A program made the position numbers and the translations under genes. Positions 1-8,526 of a DNA stretch of 64,000 nucleotides are shown here, piece by piece. Source of the DNA: G965240465 sp965249525 (GTDB taxonomy: Bacteria; SAR324; JACQKK01). How positions within the stretch are numbered: the first letter of the stretch is position 1; the number at the start of each line of letters is the position of its first letter. The notes under the pieces were generated by a model. The model was not told the DNA's origin and searched no databases. It worked only from the letters and a program-made list of their open reading frames with translations. The stretch is from positions 434,001 through 498,000 of the forward strand of contig OZ252237.1 in assembly GCA_965249525.1 (NCBI GenBank). Direction: 5' to 3'.

Positions 1-1552
1 GACAGGAAAACGGCAAAAAAGGCGCCATCATCAGCTTGAGGTTATTGATGGCACACAAAGCAGCATAAAGCACTGCCTGGGCCTTGGGTTTGTTGGCAGG
101 ATCTTTCAGCAAACGCCAAGGCTCCGCACGATTAAGATAACGATTGACTTCATCCACCAAGCGCAAAGTTTCATGGATGGCAGCTTTGAGCGAACATTCC
201 TCAATGAGAGCTCCCACTTGTGCAAAGCCTGCGTCAATGGTGTTCAGCAAAGTTTCTTCCGCTTCTTCCAAACTGGGAGGATTGGGCGTAGCACCAAAAT
301 GCTTATGATTCATACTCAGCACCCGATGCACCAAATTGCCCCAAGAAGCTACCAGTTCATTGTTGTTGCGGCGTACAAATTCCGCCCAGGTAAAATCGGT
401 ATCCTGGGTTTCAGGTCCAGCGATGGTGAGGAAGAAGCGCAGGGTATCAGGGTCATAGCGTTTGAGGAAATCGCGCACATAAATCACCACACCCCTGCTG
501 CTGCTGAATTTTCTCCCTTCCATAGTGAGAAATTCTGAGGACACCACATTGCTGGGCAGCTGCAGCTTTTCTCCCTTGCCCCCGCACACAGTGGAGGGCA
601 AACCATTGCCAAAGCCTATCAGCATGCTAGGCCAAATCAGAGAATGAAACACCACATTGTCCTTGCCCATAAAGTAAAAATGCTCAGCCTCAGCATTCTG
701 CCACCAGCGTCTCCAATCATCGGGTTTGCCGCTGCGTGCTGCCCATTCTACACTGGCAGAAAAATAACCAATGACGGCATCAAACCATACATAAATCCGC
801 TTGTCCTCACGCTGTTGGTATTCTGCTAGGGGAATGGGAATACCCCAAGAAATGTCTCGGGTGACCGCCCGCGATTTCAGGTTGTCCAACATGCTTAAAG
901 AAAACCCACGGACATTGGGGCGCCAATGGGTTTGTTTTTCCAGCCAAGACCTCAGGTCTTTTGAGAAAGAAGGCAGGTCTAAGAAGAAGTGTTCGCTTTC
1001 TTTGAAAACCGGTGCTTTTCCATCAATGCGTGAATGGGGGTTGAGCAATTCTTCGGGGTCTAATTGTTTGCCACAGTGGTCGCATTGGTCTCCGCGGGCG
1101 CCTTCATCGCCGCAGTGGGGGCAGGTGCCTTCAATGTAGCGGTCAGGCAGGGTGGCACCTGTGGTGCTGCTGAAAGCACCCATGGCGGTCTTGGGAAACA
1201 GCTGTTTATGGCTGTGCAGGGTCTGAAAGAAATCCTGCGTTAGCCGACGATGGTTATCTGTGGTGGTGCGGGAGAACAAATCATAGCTGAGACCAAGTTT
1301 GAACAAATCTTCGGTAATTACTGCTTGATAGCGATCCACCAACTCCTGAGGAGAAACCCCCTCTTCATCGGCTTGCACCGTGATGGGCGTACCGAACTCA
1401 TCGGTGCCGCTGATCATCAACACTTCGTTGCCCGCCATACGCTGGTAGCGTGCGAAGACATCGCTGGGGACGCCAAATCCCGCCACATGCCCGATATGCC
1501 GAGGTCCATTGGCATAGGGCCAGGCCACGCACACCAGGATTTGCTTCACCAT
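1..1552 (-). CDS. metG: methionyl-tRNA synthetase, C-terminus cut by window edge
   Basis: Charges tRNA-Met with methionine in the cytoplasm. About 517 residues are visible; the end lies beyond the left edge. The N-terminus reads MVKQILVCVAWPYANGP followed by the class I signature HIGH. A zinc knuckle with CPHC and CDHC lies near residues 140-160. The KMSKS-like loop appears as KFSSS in the C-terminal half of the visible part. The WPYANGPRHIGH form and the single CxxC pair resemble the MetRS common in Actinobacteria rather than the E. coli type. The start is the ATG at 1552, which puts the Rossmann fold right at the N-terminus. No gene overlaps it. Function is certain; lineage is an inference. 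Confidence 0.96.
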   Translation of the reverse strand, partial: MVKQILVCVAWPYANGPRHIGHVAGFGVPSDVFARYQRMAGNEVLMISGTDEFGTPITVQADEEGVSPQELVDRYQAVITEDLFKLGLSYDLFSRTTTDNHRRLTQDFFQTLHSHKQLFPKTAMGAFSSTTGATLPDRYIEGTCPHCGDEGARGDQCDHCGKQLDPEELLNPHSRIDGKAPVFKESEHFFLDLPSFSKDLRSWLEKQTHWRPNVRGFSLSMLDNLKSRAVTRDISWGIPIPLAEYQQREDKRIYVWFDAVIGYFSASVEWAARSGKPDDWRRWWQNAEAEHFYFMGKDNVVFHSLIWPSMLIGFGNGLPSTVCGGKGEKLQLPSNVVSSEFLTMEGRKFSSSRGVVIYVRDFLKRYDPDTLRFFLTIAGPETQDTDFTWAEFVRRNNNELVASWGNLVHRVLSMNHKHFGATPNPPSLEEAEETLLNTIDAGFAQVGALIEECSLKAAIHETLRLVDEVNRYLNRAEPWRLLKDPANKPKAQAVLYAALCAINNLKLMMAPFLPFSC

Positions 1553-1654
1553 AAACTTATCTTCAACAAGAATACCGATGCCCTAACAGCCTATTGATAG
1601 CAAGGTTGCCCCAGACTTGGCAATGCTTTGATGCCAAATCTTTTTGTTAGGCGG

Positions 1655-1699
1655 GGCAGGAGTAAAAGGGGCAGGAGTAAAAGGGACAGGAGTAAAAGG
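1655..1699. repeat. tandem repeat, 15-bp unit, 3 copies
   Basis: Three head-to-tail copies of GGCAGGAGTAAAAGG, the third with one change, lie in the gap between metG and the barrel protein gene. The unit occurs nowhere else that I noticed in the window. Confidence 0.9.
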
Positions 1700-1770
1700 G
1701 GGCAGCAGCGGGGTGACGGCACAAAACAACCCCCCTTGCTGGTGGCAAGATGGGGTTCATGAGGGCAGTC

Positions 1771-2682
1771 TTAGAAGACATATTCTATTCCAAGCACAAA
1801 GCCACTTGTTGCTAGGCTGTCGCCGTCATTATAGCTTGTATCTCCAGATAAGAAAGCAACTCGCATCAACACATTTTCATTGCCTGAAATTAGGAGTTCA
1901 AGGTTATAGTCTTTGCTTGAATACCCCACGTTGTCTTCATCTGCTTCAACCTTACCCAAGCCATAGCCACCTCTCAGCACCAGGGATTGGTTCAGCCCTT
2001 TTGAGATGGAAAAGCCATAATCATGGTCACCTTCATCTAAATCATCATCTAAGTCAAAACCTACTACCACCCCATTGCCAACTCCTTGCGCAAATGAAAC
2101 GGTAAGCTCTTGGGAATTGTCAGATGTGGCGTCTTCTGTACGATAGGATGCACTGCTGCATTCTCTGGTTGCTGATTCAAGAGTCTGTGTTTCAGAGTCA
2201 TCATTGGACAGACCCCATTGCGTCTGTCTGCCTGAACCTTGAATCAAATTCACCCTGCCGAAAGATAAAGCAGCCGTGAGTAATGTGCTTCTGGAACAAA
2301 TTTTTTGAGAAGGTTGGTTATTAGGATATGAATAGCCTTCAGGAGCGGTAAATAGCACTGCATTCCTCAGGCTAATTATTGAGATATAAAGCATATCTGC
2401 CCAATAGAATTCTCCGCCAATCGCGGTAGCAGATGCCTCGGCGGTTCCAGTCACAGCTGTATCATCTATTTCCGTATTCAAGTCCCCGTCAAGAGATAAA
2501 GTTGCAAAGCCAACCAATCCTTTATCGGTACCGATAAGGAACTTATTGGGCTGGGCTGCAGCCAAAAGGGGAAACAGCAGCACAGCCAGCAGCAAAGCCA
2601 TGAACAGGCTGCTTTTACGGGGGGCAGTCCTGCCAAACCTACTTAAAAGAGTATGGGGGATGGGGTAAATATATTGAGACAT
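1771..2682 (-). CDS. predicted outer-membrane barrel protein, unknown family
   Basis: I do not recognise the family. The 303-residue product has a basic N-terminus, a hydrophobic stretch near residues 27-43 (LFMALLLAVLLFPLLAAAQ) and a likely signal-peptidase site after AAA. The body alternates short amphipathic strands with acidic loops and ends in YVF, the terminal aromatic typical of outer-membrane beta-barrels. The start at 2682 is preceded by a strong ribosome site (AAAGGAGGTTGAAA). An in-frame upstream extension exists only because the 12-bp repeat further upstream is open in every frame, so I reject it. It lies upstream of metG in the same direction. A role in the outer membrane is inferred from shape alone. 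Confidence 0.7.
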   Translation of the reverse strand: MSQYIYPIPHTLLSRFGRTAPRKSSLFMALLLAVLLFPLLAAAQPNKFLIGTDKGLVGFATLSLDGDLNTEIDDTAVTGTAEASATAIGGEFYWADMLYISIISLRNAVLFTAPEGYSYPNNQPSQKICSRSTLLTAALSFGRVNLIQGSGRQTQWGLSNDDSETQTLESATRECSSASYRTEDATSDNSQELTVSFAQGVGNGVVVGFDLDDDLDEGDHDYGFSISKGLNQSLVLRGGYGLGKVEADEDNVGYSSKDYNLELLISGNENVLMRVAFLSGDTSYNDGDSLATSGFVLGIEYVF

Positions 2683-2790
2683 TTTCAACCTCCTTTTACA
2701 GTATTTAGATATGATTATGGGATATGAATAATCAATACATCCAGGTGATATTCCTGCAAAAGCCAGTGTAGGGAATGCTTGCTGCCATGT

Positions 2791-2886
2791 CAAATAGGCA
2801 TGCAAATAGGCATGCAAATAGGCATGCAAATAGGCATGCAAATAGGCATGCAAATAGGCATGCAAACAGGCATGCAAACAGGCATG
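2791..2886. repeat. tandem repeat, 12-bp unit, 8 copies
   Basis: Eight perfect or near-perfect copies of CAAATAGGCATG; the last two read CAAACAGGCATG. Each junction creates the palindrome GCATGC. Because the unit is a multiple of three it is open in several frames and produces artefact peptides. It lies between the MATE gene stop and the barrel gene promoter region. Confidence 0.95.
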
Positions 2887-2913
2887 CAAGACCCAGAACA
2901 GCAGCATACCAGG

Positions 2914-4260
2914 CTAGGGGGTGGCAGCCCAGGCGGTTTGCAGGCGTTTCAGCGACAGTCCCAGGGTGAATGTCCGTGCCAGGTATAATGCGTGATAGGC
3001 TGCCCAGAGTCCATGAATGCCGAATTGACGACCGAGCAGCCAGGCCAGGGGGAAGAAGCAGCCGATGGTGGAAAGCAGCATGGAATTGCGCATGCGACGG
3101 GCAGCGGAGGCGCCGATAAAGATGCCGTCCAGACTGAAGCTGAGATTGCCACTGATGGGTACCAGCAGTATCCAGGGGAGTTGCAGTGGCAGCAGGGCGA
3201 GTACTGCTGCTTCACGGGTGAACCATTTGGGCCACCAAGGCAGCAGCAGTCCATAGATCAGCGTAATGGTGCAGCCCCCCAGCATTCCCCATGCCAGTAC
3301 GCGTTTGATAATCTTTTTCAGCAGCAGCGGGCTGCGTTGACCGATGGCTTGCCCCACCAGCACTTCGGCTGCATGTGCAAAGCCGTCCAGCAGGTAAGAT
3401 GCCATCATGGTCATCTGCCAGCCAATGGTGAAGGCAGCCAAGGTGAGTTCCCCCAGCTGCGCTGCCTGCGAAGTGAGATAAATAATGGACAATTGCAGCA
3501 GCAAGGTACGCACAAACAGATTGGCATTCAAGCCCAGCAATTGCTTGAACCCTTGCCAATTGAGAGCCTCCTGCCATGAAAACAGCGGAATGCGGCCGCG
3601 CTCATCCCAGTACAGCCAAGACAATCCCAGCAGCAATGAAGCCCACTGTGCTGCCACAGAAGCCCAAGCCAAACCCGTAATGCCTAAACCCAGCCAGGCA
3701 ACAAATATCACATCCAATACTGCATTCAATACATTGGCAAAAACCACCAACACCACCGCTTTGCCCACCTTCCCCTGCCCATAGAACCATGACTGCATCA
3801 GCACAATTATAAATGCCGCAGGCCCCGCCAAAAAACGCACTTCTAAGTAAGCCATCATGTCATTCTCCAGCCGTGGACTGGATTCCACCCACCATCCCGC
3901 CAGCTTTGCCCACCAAGCAGCTAGTCCTGCCACCACCACCCCCACTGTCAGTCCTATCACCGTGGCTCGCACCAACAGCATCCAAGCCTCTTTTCTGGCC
4001 CCCTCCTTGTGCCAACGCGCAAACAAACCCACTGTGGACATGCGCAAACCACTCAACAGCCAAAAAACAAAACCGTAAAACAAGGCACCCAGCCCAATCG
4101 CCCCAATTTGATAAGATGACAGCAAATGACCAGCCACTGCGGTATCTACTGCACTCAGCAAAGGAATGGAAAGGTTCATCAAAATGGAGGGGATGGCAAT
4201 GCGCAGAATGCCCTGCTGGATGGGGGCCTTCTGGTCGGCTTTAGGGGCAATTGATGGCAT
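2914..4260 (-). CDS. MATE/DinF-family multidrug or toxin exporter
   Basis: Inner-membrane antiporter of the MATE family, which exports drugs or metabolites using a sodium or proton gradient. The 448-residue product has about 12 hydrophobic helices in two halves. An early motif DTAVAGHL in the first helix pair and a short basic C-terminus fit the DinF-like subgroup. The chosen start is the ATG at 4260, which gives the usual short cytoplasmic N-terminus (MPSIAPKADQ). An upstream ATG at 4317 would overlap the start of the divergent cyclase gene. Substrate cannot be told from sequence. Confidence 0.88.
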   Translation of the reverse strand: MPSIAPKADQKAPIQQGILRIAIPSILMNLSIPLLSAVDTAVAGHLLSSYQIGAIGLGALFYGFVFWLLSGLRMSTVGLFARWHKEGARKEAWMLLVRATVIGLTVGVVVAGLAAWWAKLAGWWVESSPRLENDMMAYLEVRFLAGPAAFIIVLMQSWFYGQGKVGKAVVLVVFANVLNAVLDVIFVAWLGLGITGLAWASVAAQWASLLLGLSWLYWDERGRIPLFSWQEALNWQGFKQLLGLNANLFVRTLLLQLSIIYLTSQAAQLGELTLAAFTIGWQMTMMASYLLDGFAHAAEVLVGQAIGQRSPLLLKKIIKRVLAWGMLGGCTITLIYGLLLPWWPKWFTREAAVLALLPLQLPWILLVPISGNLSFSLDGIFIGASAARRMRNSMLLSTIGCFFPLAWLLGRQFGIHGLWAAYHALYLARTFTLGLSLKRLQTAWAATP

Positions 4261-4315
4261 GATAGGCTTTGGCTTAGTCCCCCCTCCTTCTCCCCTCCTC
4301 CCTCGTTTTTGTAGC

Positions 4316-5179
4316 ATGTCTTTGATTCGCTTTGATATTGGTTTGCCTGGTTATTTTACCTATCCGCCAGCACCAGGGGTGAATACCCGCCCCTTGATTG
4401 CCCGCCAGCCCAGCGGCTTGTACATGCGCGGGGAGTTTGGCTTTAAGAATGTCGGCGGCGAGGGGCGCCCTATGTCTTCTCACAACACCACCCACTTGGA
4501 TGCCCCTTTGCATTTCGTAGAAGGGGGTCAGGATATGGCTGCTTTTCTCAATCAGGATCATCCTGTTGAGCGTCCTTGTTTAGCCAGGTTGCTGCATCTT
4601 GCTGCCCAGGCGGATGATGCCAGCTGCTGCACCCGTGGGGGGGTGTGCTATCGGGAGCACATACGGCAGGAGGATTTGCCTAGTGCAGCAGCATTAAAGG
4701 ACTATGAAGCCCTGCTGATTTTCAGTGGTTTTGGTTCCATCATGGCTGGGGTGCCTGCTGGTTCTTGCTATGCTGGGGATGATGCGGGGTATTACCATCT
4801 GCCTTGGATGGGTGAAGCTGCTGCTTGTCATGTGCGCGATGCGGGACTAAGGCTGGTGGGCATCGATTCTCCTTCTATTGAGCCGCAGATTTCTGCTGTG
4901 CCTCACAGGATGGGTGAAGCTGCGCATCGGATATTGTTGGGGAGTGAGCCTCCTGTGTTAATTGTGGAGTGCTTAAATGCTGGTGGTTTGCAGGAGCAAG
5001 TGGGCTTTCTTCCTGAGGAAGCCTTGCTGCAGTTGGTGGTTCGGCGAGTGAATGCGGTGGGTGCGGATGCAGCTCCTTGCCGAGCGCTGTTGTACTTTTA
5101 TGCGGATGACAGCGGGGGGCAGAAGCTCAGGGGGCTGCAGCAGCAGCTGACTCCGCACCAGATGTTTTCTGCGCTCTAG
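4316..5179 (+). CDS. cyclase-family metal hydrolase (kynurenine formamidase-like)
   Basis: Member of the cyclase family (Pfam Cyclase), metal-dependent hydrolases of amides or esters such as kynurenine formamidase. The family metal motif HxGTHxDxPxH appears as HNTTHLDAPLH around residue 65, with all three histidines and the aspartate kept. A later DSPSIEP segment is also typical. Length is 287 residues, slightly above the usual 210-260. The start ATG at 4316 leads directly into the conserved strand SLIRFDIGLPG. It is transcribed away from the MATE gene and converges on selB. No other tryptophan-degradation gene is nearby, so the substrate is open. Confidence 0.85.
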   Translation: MSLIRFDIGLPGYFTYPPAPGVNTRPLIARQPSGLYMRGEFGFKNVGGEGRPMSSHNTTHLDAPLHFVEGGQDMAAFLNQDHPVERPCLARLLHLAAQADDASCCTRGGVCYREHIRQEDLPSAAALKDYEALLIFSGFGSIMAGVPAGSCYAGDDAGYYHLPWMGEAAACHVRDAGLRLVGIDSPSIEPQISAVPHRMGEAAHRILLGSEPPVLIVECLNAGGLQEQVGFLPEEALLQLVVRRVNAVGADAAPCRALLYFYADDSGGQKLRGLQQQLTPHQMFSAL

Positions 5180-5226
5180 CAGAGGAGGGTGGCTGGCGTG
5201 GGCAAGGGAGAGGGCAAGGGAGAGGG

Positions 5227-7170
5227 CTAGGTGGAGTGCTGGGGGGAGCGGAGGATGCGGTGGTTTTCTATGCGCAGGGTGATTCGTTGGTCATCAAAGT
5301 ATTCCAGCAGGTCAACGGCGTGTTTGCGACTGAGGTTGGCGAGTGATTTGAATTCAATCACATTGATGCGCTGTTGCTGCTGCAGGTGGGCGAGCAGCTT
5401 TTGTTGGATGGCTTGCAGGGTGTCAGGGAGGTAGTAGAGGTCTTGCTTGATGCGTACCAGTTGTTTGGCTTCTATGGCGACAGCCAGCAGGGCTTGTGCT
5501 TGTTTGGGGGAGAGGTTGGTGTTGGTGATCAAGAGGTTTAATCTGGGGGGTTGGGTGGGGTTGCTGCGGATGGTGTTGAGGAGTTGTTGGAGTTGGAGTG
5601 CTTTTTGCGGGGGGAGAGAGGCTTGATGTTGGGGGAGTTGGAAGCTGTCTTGGTGTTGGGTGAGTTCTCTTTGTGACAGCAGCTGCTGCAAGATGGCCTG
5701 GGTGCCTGTCACTTGGAGTTGTGGAGGCATTTTCCCTGCCAGTTCACCGACTGTCATGCCGTTGCGCTGGGGGTGTTGGTGATGAAATTGGGCGAGGATT
5801 TGTTTAAGCAGGCTGCTGAGTTGCTGGAAGAAGTGGCGGTGCAGCCAATGGGTGCCTGAGGGGGTTTCGAACGGCAGCAGGGTGTTGGTTTGTTGGAGTT
5901 GTTTGAATAAGGGGGCGAGGTCTTTTGGGGTGAGGTTGGTGAGTGCGCCTGCTTGGGTTTGTGGCAGCAGCCCCAGGGGTCTTCCTAGGGATGCGGCTGC
6001 AAGACGTTGGGCGGAGGTGCCTTGATGCAGTTGCTGCAGCCTGGGGATAAGAGAGGAAGCAACTGCAGCTGAAGAGATTTTGAGGGCAGCAGGTTCTATG
6101 ATGAGGCCGCCGCCGATGGTGGCGACGGGTGAGTAGCATCGGATGACGAAGCGGTCGCCAAAACGTGCGTACAGGGGTTTTTCCAGGCGCAGCTGGATGT
6201 ATTGGGATTTGCCTGGATGCCAGCGGGGGCTTTCTAGGGGAATCACACGCGCCATCACCTCCTTGGCATGCAGATGCACCCGTACGCGTGCTCTTGGGGT
6301 GAGCGGTTTCTCTACCGATTCCAACAACTGAGCCTGGGCATTGAGTATGCTGCTGGACAACATACTTCCCTCAGCAGCCAGCTGATCTCCGCGATGCAAC
6401 TCTCCTTTGGAAATGCCAGCCACATTAAAGGCTGCCCGTTCTCCCGCCTTTACACGCTCCACCGCCTGCCCATGTGTATGCAGTCCTCTGGCGCGCAGCG
6501 ATATCCCTGGTGGATACAACCAAGCCGTCTGCTTCACATCAAAAATTCCACTCAGCACTGTGCCTGTTGCCACAGTCCCAAAACCTTTCAGACTAAAACT
6601 GCGGTCAATCGCCATGCGAAAAGGCTGTCGCAAATCATGCTGCCTGCGGTTCTGCACGCAGGCACTCAAAAGCTCCCGCAGGCTTTCCAGACCTTCCCCG
6701 CTGCGGGCACTCACCACCTGAATGGGTGCATCCCTTAAAAACGAGTGGGCGAATGCCGTTCGCACTTCTCCCTCCCGCTGCTGCAGCATCTTCTTAGTGG
6801 CTAAATCCGCCCGACTCACCACCACCACCCCTTGGGGTATCCCCAGCAACTCACAAATATGCAAATGCTCCAGCGTTTGCGGCATAATCCCCTCATCCGC
6901 CGCTACCACCATCAGCACCGCATCTATGCCGGCCGCCCCCGACAGCATGTTGTGCACAAAATGCTCATGACCCGGCACATCCACAAAGGACAGCAAATGA
7001 CCCATGGCATCATCACAATGTGCAAAACCCAAATCAATGCTGATGCCGCGCACTTGCTCTTCTGCCAATCTGTCGGTGTTGGTGCCTGTCAGCGCCTGCA
7101 CCAAGGTGCTTTTCCCATGGTCTATATGCCCGCTGGTGCCAAACACCAACTGGGTTCTTTCCTCCGCCAT
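5227..7170 (-). CDS. selB: selenocysteine-specific elongation factor SelB
   Basis: GTPase that delivers Sec-tRNA to UGA codons by binding a SECIS hairpin in the mRNA. The G1 motif is GHIDHGKST, preceded by VFGTSG, and G3 is DVPGHEHFVHNM. The G4 position reads VSRAD instead of NKxD, as is common in SelB. Translation-factor barrel domains follow to about residue 370. The glutamine-rich C-terminal 270 residues fit the winged-helix repeats that bind SECIS RNA. At 647 residues it is close to the bacterial norm. The start is the ATG at 7170; a TTG one codon earlier is possible. It is functionally tied to the selenoprotein gene at 54750. selA, selC and selD are not in this window. Confidence 0.95.
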   Translation of the reverse strand: MAEERTQLVFGTSGHIDHGKSTLVQALTGTNTDRLAEEQVRGISIDLGFAHCDDAMGHLLSFVDVPGHEHFVHNMLSGAAGIDAVLMVVAADEGIMPQTLEHLHICELLGIPQGVVVVSRADLATKKMLQQREGEVRTAFAHSFLRDAPIQVVSARSGEGLESLRELLSACVQNRRQHDLRQPFRMAIDRSFSLKGFGTVATGTVLSGIFDVKQTAWLYPPGISLRARGLHTHGQAVERVKAGERAAFNVAGISKGELHRGDQLAAEGSMLSSSILNAQAQLLESVEKPLTPRARVRVHLHAKEVMARVIPLESPRWHPGKSQYIQLRLEKPLYARFGDRFVIRCYSPVATIGGGLIIEPAALKISSAAVASSLIPRLQQLHQGTSAQRLAAASLGRPLGLLPQTQAGALTNLTPKDLAPLFKQLQQTNTLLPFETPSGTHWLHRHFFQQLSSLLKQILAQFHHQHPQRNGMTVGELAGKMPPQLQVTGTQAILQQLLSQRELTQHQDSFQLPQHQASLPPQKALQLQQLLNTIRSNPTQPPRLNLLITNTNLSPKQAQALLAVAIEAKQLVRIKQDLYYLPDTLQAIQQKLLAHLQQQQRINVIEFKSLANLSRKHAVDLLEYFDDQRITLRIENHRILRSPQHST

Positions 7171-7189
7171 CAATAACCCCGCTTCATTT

Positions 7190-7225
7190 TATGTGGAAGA
7201 TTATGTGGAAGACTATGTGGAAGAC
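7190..7225. repeat. tandem repeat, 12-bp unit, 3 copies
   Basis: Three copies of TATGTGGAAGAY between selB and the bactofilin gene. The repeat overlaps the last codons of the bactofilin gene, so its spread may have altered that C-terminus. Confidence 0.88.
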
Positions 7226-7545
7226 AGCAACCAACAAAGACCTTTCAAGCGCGCTCCCTCTTCCATACACAAACGATTGGTGGTCACATCCCCTGTCAGC
7301 ACGCTGGAACTCAGCAAATGGGCTTCTTTTGCAGCTGTCACCATACCTTCCAGCTTTCCTTTGAGAATCAAACGCTGGGCTTTTACATTGGCTTTTATCC
7401 TGGCTTCTTGCCCCAAGTATATGGAGCCTCCTGCTTGCAGTTCGCCCTGCAATACCCCGTTGATGTGCAAATCACCCCGCAGATGGAGAGTCCCTTTCAT
7501 CTTGGTTGCAGCAGAAACAAAGCTGGTGGTGTGGGTGTGTGCCAT
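7213..7545 (-). CDS. bactofilin (polymer-forming cytoskeletal protein)
   Basis: Small cytoskeletal protein that self-assembles into filaments and positions cell-wall or chromosome-segregation factors. The 110-residue product is mostly a right-handed beta-helix, visible as alternating hydrophobic residues and glycines (GTLHLRGDLHINGVLQGEL, then GGSIYLG and AKEAHLLSSS). The N-terminal tail is very short (about 12 residues), so it is a minimal bactofilin. It follows parB by 28 bases on the same strand, a pairing that makes functional sense because bactofilins of Myxococcus hold the ParABS machinery. Family call is firm; partnership is inferred from position. Confidence 0.88.
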   Translation of the reverse strand: MAHTHTTSFVSAATKMKGTLHLRGDLHINGVLQGELQAGGSIYLGQEARIKANVKAQRLILKGKLEGMVTAAKEAHLLSSSVLTGDVTTNRLCMEEGARLKGLCWLLSST

Positions 7546-7573
7546 GGTGCTAGCAAAAGGGGGAAAAGGGCTG

Positions 7574-8464
7574 TTAGGGGTGTTGATGGAACAGCTGGTA
7601 GAGACGGTTGAAATCTTTTTCAGAGTGAAAGCTTAAGCGGATTTCTCCTGTAGAATTTTTACCACGGGGGGTTTTCACAGTGGCTGTGCCTGGAGGCAGG
7701 ATGCGTACCTTGGTGCCAAAACGGCGTTCCAGGTTTTTCTCGGCTGCTTGATAATGCAGCAGCAGGGGTGACAGCTGGGCTGCCGAGGTGCTGTTGGCAG
7801 TGTTGTTGTCCGCAGTGTTGTTGTTGGCAGGGGGGGCTGTATGTTGGCGTTCGCGTTCTACCAGGCGTTCAGTCTCCCTGACGGAAAGCTTGCCTTGCAG
7901 CACCAGATTGCGCAGGGCAAGTTGTTGTTCTGGATGGGGAAGGCTCAGCAAGGCACGCGCATGACCTTGTGAGAGGCGCCCAGTTTCCAGATCTTCTTGC
8001 AGCAAAGGAGGCAATGAAAGCAAGCGCAGCATGTTGGTCACAGTGGAACGATCTTTTCCTACCCGTTGTGCCAGTTCTTCTTGGGTGCACCCCAGGCTTT
8101 TTATCAGCTGGCGATAGGCAGAAGCTTCTTCAATGGGGCTGAGTGCTTCACGCTGCAGATTTTCCACCAAGGCGATTTCCAGCAACTTGTCATCAGGCAC
8201 TTGGCGCACCAGGGCGGGGGCGTTGCTCCATCCCAGCAGGCGCATGGCGCGCAGACGGCGTTCGCCGGCAACCAGCTGGTAGTGTTGGCGTATGTGCGGA
8301 TGCGGTCTGAGTACAATGGGCTGCACCACCCCTTGTTGTTTAATAGAGGCTGCCAGCTGCTGCAGGCTTGCAGGCGAGAAGCTGTTTCTGGGTTGAAGCG
8401 GGTTCTCACGCACCAGGGCTAGGGGAACGTGCAAAGAAACTGCGGAGGCTGATTCGGTGTTCAT
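7574..8464 (-). CDS. parB: chromosome-partitioning protein ParB
   Basis: CTP-dependent clamp that loads on parS sites and spreads along DNA near the origin. It has the N-terminal nuclease-like box with LAASIKQQGVVQPIVLRP and GERRLRA, then the ENLQREALSPIEEA arginine-rich region, the helix-turn-helix TQEELAQRVGKDRSTVTNML and a C-terminal dimerisation part. The ATG at 8464 is chosen because the upstream extension (from 8509) has no conserved residues. The gene is 296 residues. No parA lies next to it; the upstream neighbour is a TPR lipoprotein. No canonical parS palindrome was seen. Confidence 0.93.
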   Translation of the reverse strand: MNTESASAVSLHVPLALVRENPLQPRNSFSPASLQQLAASIKQQGVVQPIVLRPHPHIRQHYQLVAGERRLRAMRLLGWSNAPALVRQVPDDKLLEIALVENLQREALSPIEEASAYRQLIKSLGCTQEELAQRVGKDRSTVTNMLRLLSLPPLLQEDLETGRLSQGHARALLSLPHPEQQLALRNLVLQGKLSVRETERLVERERQHTAPPANNNTADNNTANSTSAAQLSPLLLHYQAAEKNLERRFGTKVRILPPGTATVKTPRGKNSTGEIRLSFHSEKDFNRLYQLFHQHP

Positions 8465-8526
8465 GTGTACAGCAAGGAGTTGGTGATGGGGGGGTGTGGC
8501 AGGGAACACAACAGAGTAGATACTGG

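Noticed and set aside
2775..2988. Reading frames across the 12-bp repeat near 2.8 kb
   Set aside because: They exist only because a 12-bp repeat without stops is open in several frames; no conserved peptide or ribosome site.
7574..8509. parS site near parB
   Set aside because: I looked for the TGTTNCACGTGAAACA palindrome and close variants and did not see one in the window.
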